From CAVQWT01 sp963810815 (GTDB lineage: Bacteria; Pseudomonadota; Gammaproteobacteria; Burkholderiales; Casimicrobiaceae): a stretch of 64,000 bases of DNA. Shown here piece by piece: positions 42,088-54,772 of the stretch. Both the position numbers and the translations under genes were made by a program. Where the stretch lies: positions 186,001 through 250,000 of the forward strand of contig CAWEPB010000008.1 of NCBI GenBank assembly GCA_963810815.1, given 5' to 3'. Numbering within the stretch: the first letter of the stretch is position 1; each line of letters starts with the position of its first letter. Under the pieces are notes generated by a model that was given only the letters and a program-made list of their open reading frames with translations, searched no databases and was not told where the DNA came from.

Positions 42088-42771
42088 TCAGGTCGACGCG
42101 GTCGCGCCGGCGACCCGGGTGGCGAGCGGCCACTCGGCGATCGTTTCGTAGCGCGAGCCGCCCGGCGCCGGCGTCGAGGCGACGAGCGCGAGACTCGCCA
42201 CCGCCCACGACGTCGACGCGGCTTCGTCCGCGCCCGCCGGGCGGGTGCAGCGGCGTGCGAGCGTCAGGTGCGGCCGGAACGCACGCGCCTCGGTCGCGAA
42301 ACCGGCGCAACGCAACGCCCCGGCAAGCGCCTCGTGCAGCGTCATCAGCGCGGCTGGCGGCGCCGTCGCCTCGAGCCAGGCGACGCCGTCGCGCGCGGTG
42401 CCGCCGGAACGGTCGAGCGTCAGCGCGAACGGCGCGGCTGCCGCGGCCGCCTCGACGCCCGCCGCGCGCAGCAGCGGCATCGCCGCGGGCGCGACCTCGC
42501 CGATGAACGCCATCGTCAGGTGCAGCTGGTCGGCCCGGGTCGGCCGGCCGCCGCGCGCCCGGGCAACGGCCGCGGCCAGCGCCGACAGTGCCGGCTTGGC
42601 CTCGGCGTCGGGCCAGAGCGCGAAGAACACGCGCCGCCGCCCGGCGCCGCGGCCGGCCCTGCGGGAAGTCCGCCTGGACGGTGCGACGGATGCCTCGGCG
42701 GCAGGCACGGGCAATTCGGGCCGCGGGGAGGCCGGGGTCGACGCGAAGGGATTTCGGCGGGTGGTCCACAT
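42088..42771 (-). CDS. thpR: RNA 2',3'-cyclic phosphodiesterase (2'-5' RNA ligase family)
   Basis: The 227-residue product belongs to the 2H phosphoesterase superfamily; relatives open 2',3'-cyclic phosphates and can ligate 2'-5' RNA. The two HxT motifs are in LHLTMAFIGEV and RPHLTLARRC. The domain begins at about residue 45 (RRRVFFALWPD). The ATG at 42771 gives a Pro/Ser/Arg-rich N-terminal tail. A farther ATG at 42876 would lie inside the aceA terminator and is rejected. Confidence 0.88.
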   Translation of the reverse strand: MWTTRRNPFASTPASPRPELPVPAAEASVAPSRRTSRRAGRGAGRRRVFFALWPDAEAKPALSALAAAVARARGGRPTRADQLHLTMAFIGEVAPAAMPLLRAAGVEAAAAAAPFALTLDRSGGTARDGVAWLEATAPPAALMTLHEALAGALRCAGFATEARAFRPHLTLARRCTRPAGADEAASTSWAVASLALVASTPAPGGSRYETIAEWPLATRVAGATAST

Positions 42772-42841
42772 CGGGGGCGGTGCGCCACGCGCGATGGCGG
42801 CAGCGTCGTTGCTCCGCCACTCTAGCGCGGCGGCCGGCAAA

Positions 42842-42873
42842 GAAAAACCGCGCCCCCCTTGCGAAGGGCGCGG
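42842..42873 (-). terminator. Intrinsic terminator of aceA
   Basis: CCGCGCCC (42866–42873 on the minus strand) pairs with GGGCGCGG (42848–42855), and TTTTTCTTT follows immediately. It lies 35 bases after the aceA stop and is the clearest terminator in the window. Confidence 0.88.
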
Positions 42874-42907
42874 CACCGACAGGAGAGACGTCGGCGGTTG
42901 ATTGCGG

Positions 42908-44209
<1,302 letters not shown>

Positions 44210-44775
44210 GTGTTCAAGCTCCCATCATCTGCGTATGGCCAAGCCTTTCGCCGTCGAGGGACGGCGTCCGGCACCTTGGTCAGCGGGTCCCGCGGGCGAG
44301 AGGCGCGCGGGAGAGCCGCAGTGCGGTACGCGACGGCGGACACCGTCGTCGCTCCGCTGCACGGACCGGCGAGGATCGCTCGATCGGTCGGGCGGGCGTG
44401 GATGGGGTTTCGGGTACCCAGGCCCTGCTGCTGCAGTCGCGTTCGAGATGCCGGCGCGCCTGCTCGTGACGACGCAACGTTAGCATTGCTGCATTGCGAT
44501 GACAAGCCGGAATGTCGCGGCGCACGCAGAAAAAAACACATAAGAATCATGTATTTAGAAAGCAATTCCGCCTGATGGAATCGAACCGATGCGAAACGGG
44601 CGCATTGATGCTGCAACGCGCACCCGATTGACGCGCGGCAATCGGCCGCACCACGTCATGCGTCCGTTAACCGCCTGATTTGGTTGACGCAGCCGAATCG
44701 GGCGCGCGGAACGTCGGACCGCGTTGGTTGCCGTCAGATGGAAGTGGATTCCAGACGCGGGGCGGCGGCGCCCGG
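44210..44775. other. Long region upstream of aceA
   Basis: These 566 bases contain no supportable gene. An AT-rich island (44528–44575) stands out in otherwise GC-rich DNA and may be the aceA promoter region. A weak pair TTGCTT (44560–44565) and TATGTG (44537–44542) with 17 bases between can be drawn on the minus strand, which would give a leader of over 300 bases. No operator was identified. Confidence 0.4.
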
Positions 44776-46293
44776 TCACGCGAGGTCGAAGCGCGCGCCC
44801 GGACCGGGCACCGCGACCGAGGGGAAATGCAGCTCGTCGCGCAGCGCGACCGCGAAACCTTCCGCGGTGTCGCGCTCGCCGTGAACGACGAACGCGCGCG
44901 CGGGCGGCGTCGTGAAGCCGGAGAGCCAGCCGAGCAGTGCGGCACGGTCGCCGTGCGCCGACAAGCCGCCGATGGTGTGGATCGACGCCCGCACCGGCAC
45001 GTCCTCGCGGAACAGCCGCACGTGCGCGGCGCCGTCGACCAGCGCACGCCCGAGCGTGCCGGCGGCCTGGAAGCCGGTGAACACGATGGCCGACTCCGAG
45101 CGCGGCAGGTGGTGCCGCAGGTGGTGCCTGATCCGTCCACCCTCGCACATGCCGCTGGCGGAGATGATCACGGCGCCGCGCGAGATCGAGTTGATGGCCA
45201 TCGAATCCTGCGGCGTCTCGGTGAACAGCACGCGCATCCGCTGGGGATGCGCCGCCAGCCAGCGCGCGACCTCGCGAGTCTCGCCGTCCTGCAGGGCGCC
45301 GTAGCGCGCGTGGATGCGCGTGGCCATGGCCGCGAGCGGCGAATCGACGAAGACGGTGAGCACCGGCGCGCGCTGCTGACGTACCAGGTCCGCAAGGACG
45401 TGGATCACCTCCTGCGTGCGTCCGACGGCGAACGCCGGGATGACGACATTGCCGCGCGGCAGCGTCGTCGACAGCACCTGCGCGAGTTCCTCGTAGGTCG
45501 ACGCGAGCGACTTGTGCAGGCGGTTGCCGTAGGTCGATTCGACCACGACCGTGTCGGTGTCCGGCACGCGCACGGGATCGGCGACCAGCGGGCGGCCCGG
45601 CTGGCCGATATCGCCCGAGAACACGATCTTGTGCCGGTGCTCGCCCACCCCGAACCAGGTTTCGGCGATCGCCGAGCCCAGGATGTGGCCGGCGTCGCGA
45701 AAGCGGGCCTCGACGCCCGGCGCCGGCGCGAAGACCTGGTCGTAGCCGACCGCCTTGAACTGGCGCAGGCACGCCTGCGCTTCGGCGACCGTGTACAGCG
45801 GGGCGGTGACGTCGTCATCGGCCGGCGGGGTCGTTGCGTGACCCGCATCGACGTCGCGGCCGTGCCCGCCACCCCGTGCGGGCTGCGACCGGCGGTCGTG
45901 ACCGCGGGACTCGTCGCGGTGCCCCGTCCCGGGCTTGCGGTCGCGCTCGGCGCGCTCCCGCGCCCACTGCGCGTCCTTTTCCTGGATGTGGGCGCTGTCC
46001 TGCAGCATCACCGCGACCAGGTCGCCGGTCGCCGGCGTGGCGAAGATCGGCCCGCGGAAGCCGCGGGCGCACAGGCGCGGCAAGAGGCCGCTGTGGTCGA
46101 TGTGCGCATGCGTCAGCACCACGGCGTCCAGCTTGTCGACGTCGAACTGGAGCGCCGCGCGGTTCTTGGCGTCGGCGTCGCGCCCCCCCTGAAACATCCC
46201 GCAGTCGACGAGAATGCGGGCCGCCCCGGTGTCGACCAGGAACGACGAGCCGGTCACTTCGCCGGCGGCACCGAGGAACGAGAGAGTAAGCAT
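44776..46293 (-). CDS. Beta-CASP metallo-beta-lactamase nuclease
   Basis: The 505-residue product is a YSH1/CPSF73-like ribonuclease-type protein of the metallo-beta-lactamase and beta-CASP families. Metal motifs are LTHAHIDHSG, RDAGHILGSA and FSGDIGQPGRPL. Beta-CASP motifs include VESTYGNRLH, PAFAVGRTQEV, SASGMCEGGRI and the C-terminal TIGGLSAHGDR and FVVHGE. Between IQEKDAQWARERA and APLYTVAEAQ is an extra His/Arg/Asp-rich stretch of about 45 residues, longer than usual at this variable site. RNA is the likely substrate. It is divergent from the sulfide dehydrogenase genes; the 260 bases between them show no gene. Confidence 0.9.
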   Translation of the reverse strand: MLTLSFLGAAGEVTGSSFLVDTGAARILVDCGMFQGGRDADAKNRAALQFDVDKLDAVVLTHAHIDHSGLLPRLCARGFRGPIFATPATGDLVAVMLQDSAHIQEKDAQWARERAERDRKPGTGHRDESRGHDRRSQPARGGGHGRDVDAGHATTPPADDDVTAPLYTVAEAQACLRQFKAVGYDQVFAPAPGVEARFRDAGHILGSAIAETWFGVGEHRHKIVFSGDIGQPGRPLVADPVRVPDTDTVVVESTYGNRLHKSLASTYEELAQVLSTTLPRGNVVIPAFAVGRTQEVIHVLADLVRQQRAPVLTVFVDSPLAAMATRIHARYGALQDGETREVARWLAAHPQRMRVLFTETPQDSMAINSISRGAVIISASGMCEGGRIRHHLRHHLPRSESAIVFTGFQAAGTLGRALVDGAAHVRLFREDVPVRASIHTIGGLSAHGDRAALLGWLSGFTTPPARAFVVHGERDTAEGFAVALRDELHFPSVAVPGPGARFDLA

Positions 46294-46553
46294 GGAGGTT
46301 GGCGAGCGTGATGGAGAATGTCGTGGTGGTGGTGGCGGCGGCGGCGAATTGCTGGGTGCGGTGCAACGTACGTCGGGATGAATATTGGGAACGCCCCGGT
46401 GCCCGCTTGTCGATGAAACTCGAGGGTATATCGACCCGGCCCTGTTCGCATTATCCTATGCGCACCGGCGGCGCGGCTGCATGCGGCCCCGGATAACAAC
46501 GAGCAACCCTGCCCGCGCGGCGCCGCCGCCGCGCATTCACGAGGAGGCTGTCC

Positions 46554-46886
46554 ATGCATCGATCCGTTCCCCGTTTCGCGGCGTCGCTTGCCGCCGCCGC
46601 GCTCGTCGGCTCGATGCCGGCGCCGGCCGCCGCGCAGACGCCGCACCCCGAGCTCGGCCGCAATCTCGCCGCGACCTGCGCCAATTGCCACGGGACCGGG
46701 GGCGTGAGCGCCGGCGTCACCGCCAGCCTCGCCGGCACGCCGAAGGCCGACCTGGTCGCGAAGATGCAGGACTTCAAGGCCGGGCGTCGCCCCGGGACGA
46801 TCATGCCGCAACTGGCCAAGGGCTACACCGATCCGCAGATCGAGTCGCTCGCCGCATGGTTTGCCGCGCAGAAGGCGCCGCAATGA
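46554..46886 (+). CDS. Cytochrome subunit of sulfide dehydrogenase (class I c-type)
   Basis: The 110-residue exported cytochrome has a signal peptide ending near APAAAQ, one heme site CANCH (Cys42, Cys45, His46) and a probable axial Met83 in GTIMPQLAKGY. It lies 23 bases before the flavin subunit of a flavocytochrome c sulfide dehydrogenase, so it is probably the electron acceptor subunit (FccA-like), acting in the periplasm. Taken alone it could be any small cytochrome c. Confidence 0.85.
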   Translation: MHRSVPRFAASLAAAALVGSMPAPAAAQTPHPELGRNLAATCANCHGTGGVSAGVTASLAGTPKADLVAKMQDFKAGRRPGTIMPQLAKGYTDPQIESLAAWFAAQKAPQ

Positions 46887-46909
46887 GCCGCGCCCCGAAG
46901 GAGACGACG

Positions 46910-48190
46910 ATGAAGACGATGCGACGCGATTTTCTCAAGGTCTCCGGCGCTGCGGCCCTCGCTGCGGCGCTGCCCGGCTGCGCGACGACCGGGGGCGGCA
47001 GCGCCGGCCGCGTCGTCGTGGTCGGCGGCGGCTACGGCGGCGCCACCGCAGCCAAGTACCTGCGGATGTGGAGCAACGGCGGCGTCGACGTGACGCTGGT
47101 CGAGCCGAACGCGCAGTTCGTATCCTGCCCGATCTCGAATCTCGTCCTCGGCGGCAGCAAGACCATCGCCGACGTCACGGTCAGCTACGACAACCTGGTC
47201 AAGCGGCACGGCGTGAAGCTGGTCAAGGACACTGCGGTCGGCGTCGACCCGGACAAGCGGACCGTGACGCTCGCTTCGGGTCAGGTGCTCGCCTACGACC
47301 GGCTGATCCTGTCGCCGGGCATCGACTTCATGTACGAGCAGCTGAAGGTGCTCGAATCCGCCGACGCGCAGGCGCGGGTCCTCCATTCGTGGAAGGCCGG
47401 GCCCCAGACCGTCGCGCTGCGCCGCCAGCTCGAGGCGATGCCCGACGGCGGCGTCTACGCGGTCTCCATCCCCGTCGCACCCTACCGCTGCCCGCCGGGA
47501 CCGTACGAGCGCGCCTGCCAGGTGGCGTGGTACTTCAAGCAGCAGAAGCCGAAGTCCAAGGTCCTGATCCTCGACGGCAACCCCGACGTCACGTCCAAGG
47601 CGGGGCTGTTCAAGAAGGCGTGGGCCGAGGAATACAAGGGCATCGTCGAGTACCGCCCGAATCACGTCCTCACCGACGTCGACGTGCGCACGCTGACGGC
47701 GAAGTTCGAGACCTCCGACGACGTCAAGGCCAACGTGCTGAACGTCCTGCCGCCGCAGCGGGCCGGGACGATCGCCCGCACCGCCGGCGTCGTCACCGCG
47801 AACAACCGCTGGTGCGAGGTCGACTTCCTGAGCTTCGAGTCGGTCAAGGTGAAGAACGTGCACGTGCTGGGCGACGCGATCCAGATCGCGCCGGCGATGC
47901 CGAAGTCCGGCCACATGGCCAACCAGCACGCCAAGGTCTGCGCCGCGGCAGTGCTGGAGCTCCTCGCCGGTCGCGCCCCCAGCCCGACGCCGGTGCTGAC
48001 CAACACCTGCTACAGCTTCATCACCGACAAGGAAGTCGTCCACGTGGCCTCGGTACACCAGTACGACGCCGAGAAGAAGACGATGATCGCGGTGGCCGGC
48101 GCAGGGGGCCTGTCGCCGGGGATGAGTGCGCTGGAAGGCACCTACGCCTTCGCCTGGGCCAAGAATATCTGGGCCGACGCGCTCGCCTGA
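46910..48190 (+). CDS. fccB: Flavocytochrome c sulfide dehydrogenase, flavin subunit
   Basis: The 426-residue flavoprotein oxidises sulfide in the periplasm and passes electrons to the cytochrome. It starts with a twin-arginine signal (MRRDFLKVSGAAALAAAL), then the FAD motif VVVVGGGYGGATAAKYL, the redox cysteine in FVSCPISNLVLG, and a second conserved cysteine in YRCPPGPYE. GDAIQIAPAMPKSGHMAN is typical of the C-terminal FCSD region. ATG at 46910 is chosen for its AAGGAG site and signal; an ATG at 46883 overlaps the cytochrome stop and is an alternative. No sox genes are near. Confidence 0.9.
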   Translation: MKTMRRDFLKVSGAAALAAALPGCATTGGGSAGRVVVVGGGYGGATAAKYLRMWSNGGVDVTLVEPNAQFVSCPISNLVLGGSKTIADVTVSYDNLVKRHGVKLVKDTAVGVDPDKRTVTLASGQVLAYDRLILSPGIDFMYEQLKVLESADAQARVLHSWKAGPQTVALRRQLEAMPDGGVYAVSIPVAPYRCPPGPYERACQVAWYFKQQKPKSKVLILDGNPDVTSKAGLFKKAWAEEYKGIVEYRPNHVLTDVDVRTLTAKFETSDDVKANVLNVLPPQRAGTIARTAGVVTANNRWCEVDFLSFESVKVKNVHVLGDAIQIAPAMPKSGHMANQHAKVCAAAVLELLAGRAPSPTPVLTNTCYSFITDKEVVHVASVHQYDAEKKTMIAVAGAGGLSPGMSALEGTYAFAWAKNIWADALA

Positions 48191-49095
48191 TGCGGGAACC
48201 GGCCCGGTCCGGTGGCGGCGGCGGAAGCAATTCCGCCGCCGCTTTGTTTGGCGCGCGGCTGATCGCGGCGCTGCCGCTGTTCGTCGCGCAGGCGCTCGGG
48301 GCCATGCTCGCGCGGGTCGCCGTCCGCTTCGCCCGGCGCGAGCGCGAGCGACTGCACACGAATCTCGGCATCGCCGGCTACGGCGGCGACGCCTCGCTCG
48401 CGCGCGCGGCGGTCCGCGAGGCGGGCAAGACGCTGTTCGAGCTGCCCTGGGTCTGGCTACGCCCTGTCGACGAGGTGCTGTCGCGGGTGCGCTCGGTCGA
48501 GGGCATCGAGCACGTCACCGAGGCGAACGCGCGCGGCAAGGGCATCGTGTTCCTCACCCCGCACCTCGGCTGCTTCGAGGTCGCGGCGCAGTTCGCCGGC
48601 AGTCACGGGCCGATCACCGTGATGTTCCGCCCCCCGCGGCAGCCGGCGCTGCGACCGCTGCTCGAGGCCGGGCGGCGGCGCGGCAACGTCGCGCTGGTAC
48701 CTGCGAACACGCGGGGGGCGACCGCGCTGCTCGCGGCGCTGCGCCGCGGCGAGTGGGTCGGCATCCTGCCCGACCAGGTGCCCACCCGCGGCGAGGGTGA
48801 GTGGGCGCCCTTCTTCGGGAGGCCGGCGTTCACGATGACCCTCGCCACCCGGCTCGTCGAACGGACCGGCGCGACGGCGCTGATGGGCGTCTGCGAACGA
48901 CTGCCCCGGGGGCGCGGGTGGACGATCCGGATCGAGCCGATGCCGGCGCGGGCGCCCGACGAATCGGCGACGACGGCGATGAACCGCGCGCTGGAGGCGG
49001 CGATTCGCCGGCGGCCCGAGCAGTACCTGTGGTCGTATCACCGCTACCGCACGCCTCCCGGAGCGGAACCACCGCCGGACGCGCCCGGCGGCTAG
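48190..49095 (+). CDS. Lysophospholipid/lipid A acyltransferase (LpxL/HtrB family)
   Basis: The 301-residue product has an N-terminal hydrophobic segment (LIAALPLFVAQALGAMLARV) and the acyltransferase motif LTPHLGCFEVAAQ (HxxxxE), then ITVMFRPPR, GILPDQVP and PEQYLWSYHRYR, all typical of LpxL/LpxM-like enzymes. Which acyl acceptor it uses cannot be read from sequence. Its ATG shares one base with the fccB stop (TGATG), an unexpected coupling of envelope lipid and sulfide oxidation genes. Confidence 0.87.
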   Translation: MREPARSGGGGGSNSAAALFGARLIAALPLFVAQALGAMLARVAVRFARRERERLHTNLGIAGYGGDASLARAAVREAGKTLFELPWVWLRPVDEVLSRVRSVEGIEHVTEANARGKGIVFLTPHLGCFEVAAQFAGSHGPITVMFRPPRQPALRPLLEAGRRRGNVALVPANTRGATALLAALRRGEWVGILPDQVPTRGEGEWAPFFGRPAFTMTLATRLVERTGATALMGVCERLPRGRGWTIRIEPMPARAPDESATTAMNRALEAAIRRRPEQYLWSYHRYRTPPGAEPPPDAPGG

Positions 49096-49253
49096 CGCCG
49101 GTCGCCCCGCGCCGCGGCCGAGGATCGATGTCCCCGCAGCGCGAACCCCCGGCGCCGCGGCGCCGGGGCCGCAGCCGGCGACCGGGGCGCGGGCGCGTGG
49201 ACGCGTAGAATCGATCCACCCGCCACCGCAGCGGGCTTCGGTTGGAGGATCCC

Positions 49254-51521
<2,268 letters not shown>

Positions 51522-51570
51522 CCGGCGGAAGACGGCGCGCGATCCGCGGCTCAGGCTCAGGTACCGGCAC

Positions 51571-52587
51571 ATGCCCACGACCGGCACGACCATGAAGCCC
51601 TCCGCCATCGTCCGGCGGCTCGACGAGTACGTCATCGGGCAGGACGACGCGAAGCGGATCCTCGCGGTGGCGGTCTATTCGCACTTCCGCAAGATCGCGC
51701 GGTCCGAGCGGGACGGCGTGCCGATCATCAAGAGCAACGTGCTGCTGGTCGGCCCGTCCGGCACCGGCAAGACGCTCACCTGCGAGACGCTGGCGATGGT
51801 GCTCGGGGTGCCGTTCGTCACCGCCGAGGCGACCTCGCTGGCGCAGACGCGTTACGTCAACGAGGAAATCGACACCATTCTGCAGCGCCTCGTCGACAAG
51901 GCCGGCGGCGACCTCGACCGGGCCCGCCACGGCATCGTCTTCATCGACGAGATCGACAAGCTGAAGGCCACCGACGCCCAGCCGCGCAGCGTGTCGGGCG
52001 AGAGCGTCCAGCACGCGCTGCTCAAGATCATGGAGGGTGCGCTGGTCCGGCTTCCCACCGGGGAGTACATCGACACCAGCCACATCCTGTTCATCTGCGG
52101 CGGGGCGTTCGTCGGCCTCGAGGACATCATGGCGCAGACGCACACCTTCGGCTTCATCGCGACGTCCGGCGACGACAACCGAAACATCCTCGACCGGCTG
52201 AACACGCGGGTGAAGCCGACCGACCTGTTCACCTACGGGCTGATCCCGGAGTTCACCGGCCGCCTGCCGATCATCGCGCGCTTCCGGGACCTGGACCGGG
52301 CGATGCTGGTGCGCATCATGACCGAGCCCGCCAATTCGATCTACCGGCAGTTCCAGGACATCTTCCGCAACGAGGGCGTCGCGCTCACCGTCGAGCACCG
52401 CGTGTTCGAGCAGATCTCCGAGCTGGCGATCGAGTACAAGACCGGCGCCCGCAGCCTGCGCGGGATCTTCGAGGAGCTGATCACGCCGATCCTCTACGTC
52501 GTGCCGGACGAGCCCGACATCGAGGCGGTGAAGATCGCGTCGCTGTTCACGACGCCGACGATCGTTCGCCGGCGGCTGGCGGGCTGA
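51571..52587 (+). CDS. ClpX-like AAA+ ATPase without zinc-binding domain
   Basis: The 338-residue product aligns with the ATPase body of ClpX: LDEYVIGQDDAKR, Walker A GPSGTGKT (61–68), Walker B GIVFIDEID (121–129), ILFICGGAFVGL, YGLIPEFTGRLP and the sensor-2 GARSLRG. It lacks the N-terminal zinc-binding domain. The pore loop that is GYVG in ClpX reads RYVN (94–97). The RKH loop is shortened by about ten residues, and the ClpP-binding IGF loop is shorter and reads FGF (193–195). It is thus a divergent paralogue, not the housekeeping clpX, and no clpP is near. It lies 49 bases after maeB. MKPSAIV at residue 8 is an alternative start. Confidence 0.88.
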   Translation: MPTTGTTMKPSAIVRRLDEYVIGQDDAKRILAVAVYSHFRKIARSERDGVPIIKSNVLLVGPSGTGKTLTCETLAMVLGVPFVTAEATSLAQTRYVNEEIDTILQRLVDKAGGDLDRARHGIVFIDEIDKLKATDAQPRSVSGESVQHALLKIMEGALVRLPTGEYIDTSHILFICGGAFVGLEDIMAQTHTFGFIATSGDDNRNILDRLNTRVKPTDLFTYGLIPEFTGRLPIIARFRDLDRAMLVRIMTEPANSIYRQFQDIFRNEGVALTVEHRVFEQISELAIEYKTGARSLRGIFEELITPILYVVPDEPDIEAVKIASLFTTPTIVRRRLAG

Positions 52588-52611
52588 GCGCCCCGTCCCG
52601 ATGCGTCGGGC

Positions 52612-53391
52612 TCATTCGCCCCGGAATTGCGGTTTGCGCTTTTCCATGAACGCCCGGATTCCCTCCTGGTAGTCGTCGCTGTCGTACACCAGGCGGCGGA
52701 GCCCCTGCACCCGTTCGAATCCCTGCGGCGACATCGGATGGGCGCCGGCCAGGATCCGCAGCTGCTCCTTCATCACGGCAATGCTCAACGGCGCGTTGGC
52801 GGCGATGTCCTCCGCCAGCGCGACCGTGAAGCGCTCCAGATCCTCGCCGGGGACGACATAGTTGATCATGCCGAGGCGCTCGGCCCGCTCCGCCGAGACC
52901 GGCTTCGCCGTGAACGCCATCTCCTTCCCGATCCGGAGGCTCGCCGCATTCAGGAACGTGAGCATCCCGGCGATGTTGTAGGGAACGCCGAGCCGCGCGG
53001 GAGTTATCGCAAACGTGGCGCTGGGCGCCGCGACGATGAGGTCGCAGGCGAAAGCCGTCTCGCAGGCGCCGCCCCACACCCCGCCCTCGATCATCGCGAT
53101 CACCGGCGCGGGAAAGATCTCGATTTCGCGGATCAGCGACCGCAGCGGATCGGCCCACCCGAGCGGATCGCGCCGCGATTCCGGAAGCTCCTCGACATTG
53201 TGGCCGGCCGACCAGACCTTGGCTCCCGGCGGCGCACGCAGGATGACGACCCGCAGCTTGCGTGCCTGGAAGTCCGCAAGCGCCGCCGTGAGCTCGTCGA
53301 CCAGGGTCTTGGACAGCGCGTTGCGCTTGCGCTCGTGGTTCAGCGTGATGATGCCCAGGTGTCCACGAATCTCGGTCAATACGAGTGGCAT
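52612..53391 (-). CDS. scpB: Methylmalonyl-CoA decarboxylase
   Basis: The 259-residue crotonase-family protein closely follows E. coli ScpB, which decarboxylates methylmalonyl-CoA to propionyl-CoA. Shared stretches include RKRNALSK, ILRAPPGAKVWSAGHNVEEL, RRDPLGWADPLR, EGGVWGGACE, LGVPYNIAG and the tail YDSDDYQEGIRAFMEKRKP. No methylmalonyl-CoA mutase or CoA transferase accompanies it here. The ATG at 53391 begins MPLVLTEIRGHLGIITL; longer upstream reading is rejected. It converges with the ClpX-like gene. Confidence 0.9.
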   Translation of the reverse strand: MPLVLTEIRGHLGIITLNHERKRNALSKTLVDELTAALADFQARKLRVVILRAPPGAKVWSAGHNVEELPESRRDPLGWADPLRSLIREIEIFPAPVIAMIEGGVWGGACETAFACDLIVAAPSATFAITPARLGVPYNIAGMLTFLNAASLRIGKEMAFTAKPVSAERAERLGMINYVVPGEDLERFTVALAEDIAANAPLSIAVMKEQLRILAGAHPMSPQGFERVQGLRRLVYDSDDYQEGIRAFMEKRKPQFRGE

Positions 53392-53767
53392 GTGGCATTC
53401 CCTTCCAACAGGACGAGCGGGACGCTGCACGACCGCATGGCGCACACCCCCGGGCGCCACTGCGTTGTCGGAGTCGTCGGGTCGGAGCATATCGGATCGG
53501 TCCGGCGCGGGCCACGCCGGTTGCCCGATCGGTCATGCGACGGACCGTCGCACGCGCGGATGTCGTCGGTCGCGTGTGGCTGCAGTGTTGACGTGCATCA
53601 ACGGTGCCGCCGGTGCGCATCCTAGGATGGAAAAGGATTGCATCATGGCGCCGACGGCGCGCGAGAGCTTGGCCGCGAACCGGAACGGTGACCGGGATGC
53701 GCTGCGATGCGCATCTGCGATCCGGCGGAGTCCGTTTCCAGCCATCCTCTTGCGGAGGTACACCATC

Positions 53768-54766
53768 ATGAAGGCGATCTGCTCCCGCACGCTGCTCGGC
53801 ATCGGCCTTGTCGCCGTCGCCAGCGGCGTCGATGCCGCGCCGCGCACGTTCGTTTCCACCCTCGGCAACGACGCCAACCCGTGCTCGCTCGCCAGTCCGT
53901 GCCGCGCGTTCCAGGCGGCGATCAACGCCGTGGACGCCGGCGGCGAGGTCGTCGCGCTCGACTCCGGCGGTTACGGCACGATGACCATCGCCAAGTCGGT
54001 GGCGGTGATCGTGCCGCCGGGTGTCCACGCCGCGATCACGGCCAATGGCGTGACGGGGTGTACGTCAATGCCCCCGGCATCGCCGTGGCGTTGCGGGGCC
54101 TCTATCTCAGCGGCACCGGGACGAATGGCACCGGAATCTACTTCAAGCAGGGCGCCACGCTGCACATCGAGAACTGCGTGATCAGCGGCTTCACCGGCTA
54201 TGCGTATTCCGGCATTTACCAGGAGGCGACCGGCAGCATGTTCGTCAAGGACACGATCGTCCGCAACAACTTCAACGGGCATCGGCATCGGGCCTCCGGC
54301 GCAGACGCCGGCGACCGCAACGCTGGACCGCGTCCGCGTGGAGAACGGCATCATGGGCGGCATCCAGGTGAGCGGTCCCGCGCAGGTCACGGTCCGCGAC
54401 AGCGTGTCGGCGCGCAACGCCAGCTTCAACTTCGGTGCGTTCCCGCAGAACGTCGCCGGCGTCAACACCTACCTGACGATCGAGAACTCGGCGGCCATCG
54501 GCGGCGAGACCGGCATCACGGCCAGCGCCTCGGGAGTCAACGGAGGCACGGCCTACGTAAGCGTCGCCAACAGCGTGGTGGCCAACAACACCTACGGCAT
54601 CACGGCCAACACCAATGGCGTGATCGTGGTCGCGAACTCGACGGTGACGGGAAGCACCTACGGGTGGAGCCACAACACCGCCGGCATCCTCCGCAGCTAC
54701 GGCAACAACCGCGTCTTCGGCAATACGACCGACGGCACCCCGTCGAGCACGCTGACGCCGATGTAG
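53768..54766 (+). CDS. Exported right-handed beta-helix protein (copy 2), two frame breaks
   Basis: A homologue of the gene at 28241–29221. It starts MKAICSRTLLGIGLVAVASG with a signal peptide and RTFVSTLGNDANPCSLASPC, then beta-helix turns (ALRGLYLSGTGTNGTGIYF, IENCVISGFTGYAYSGIY, LDRVRVENGIMGGIQVSG, VANSTVTGSTYG). The frame is lost near 54052 (GTGACGGGG; one A restores it) and regained near 54278 (AACGGGC; one G too many). The two breaks compensate and the repaired protein has 332 residues. A GGAGG precedes the ATG. Errors in the assembled sequence are likelier than a pseudogene. Confidence 0.75.
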
Positions 54767-54772
54767 GTTCGA

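Noticed and set aside
44574..44591. tRNA T-loop-like sequence (GGTTCGATTCC on the minus strand)
   Set aside because: The flanking bases do not form a 5-bp T stem and no acceptor, D or anticodon arm can be folded around it.
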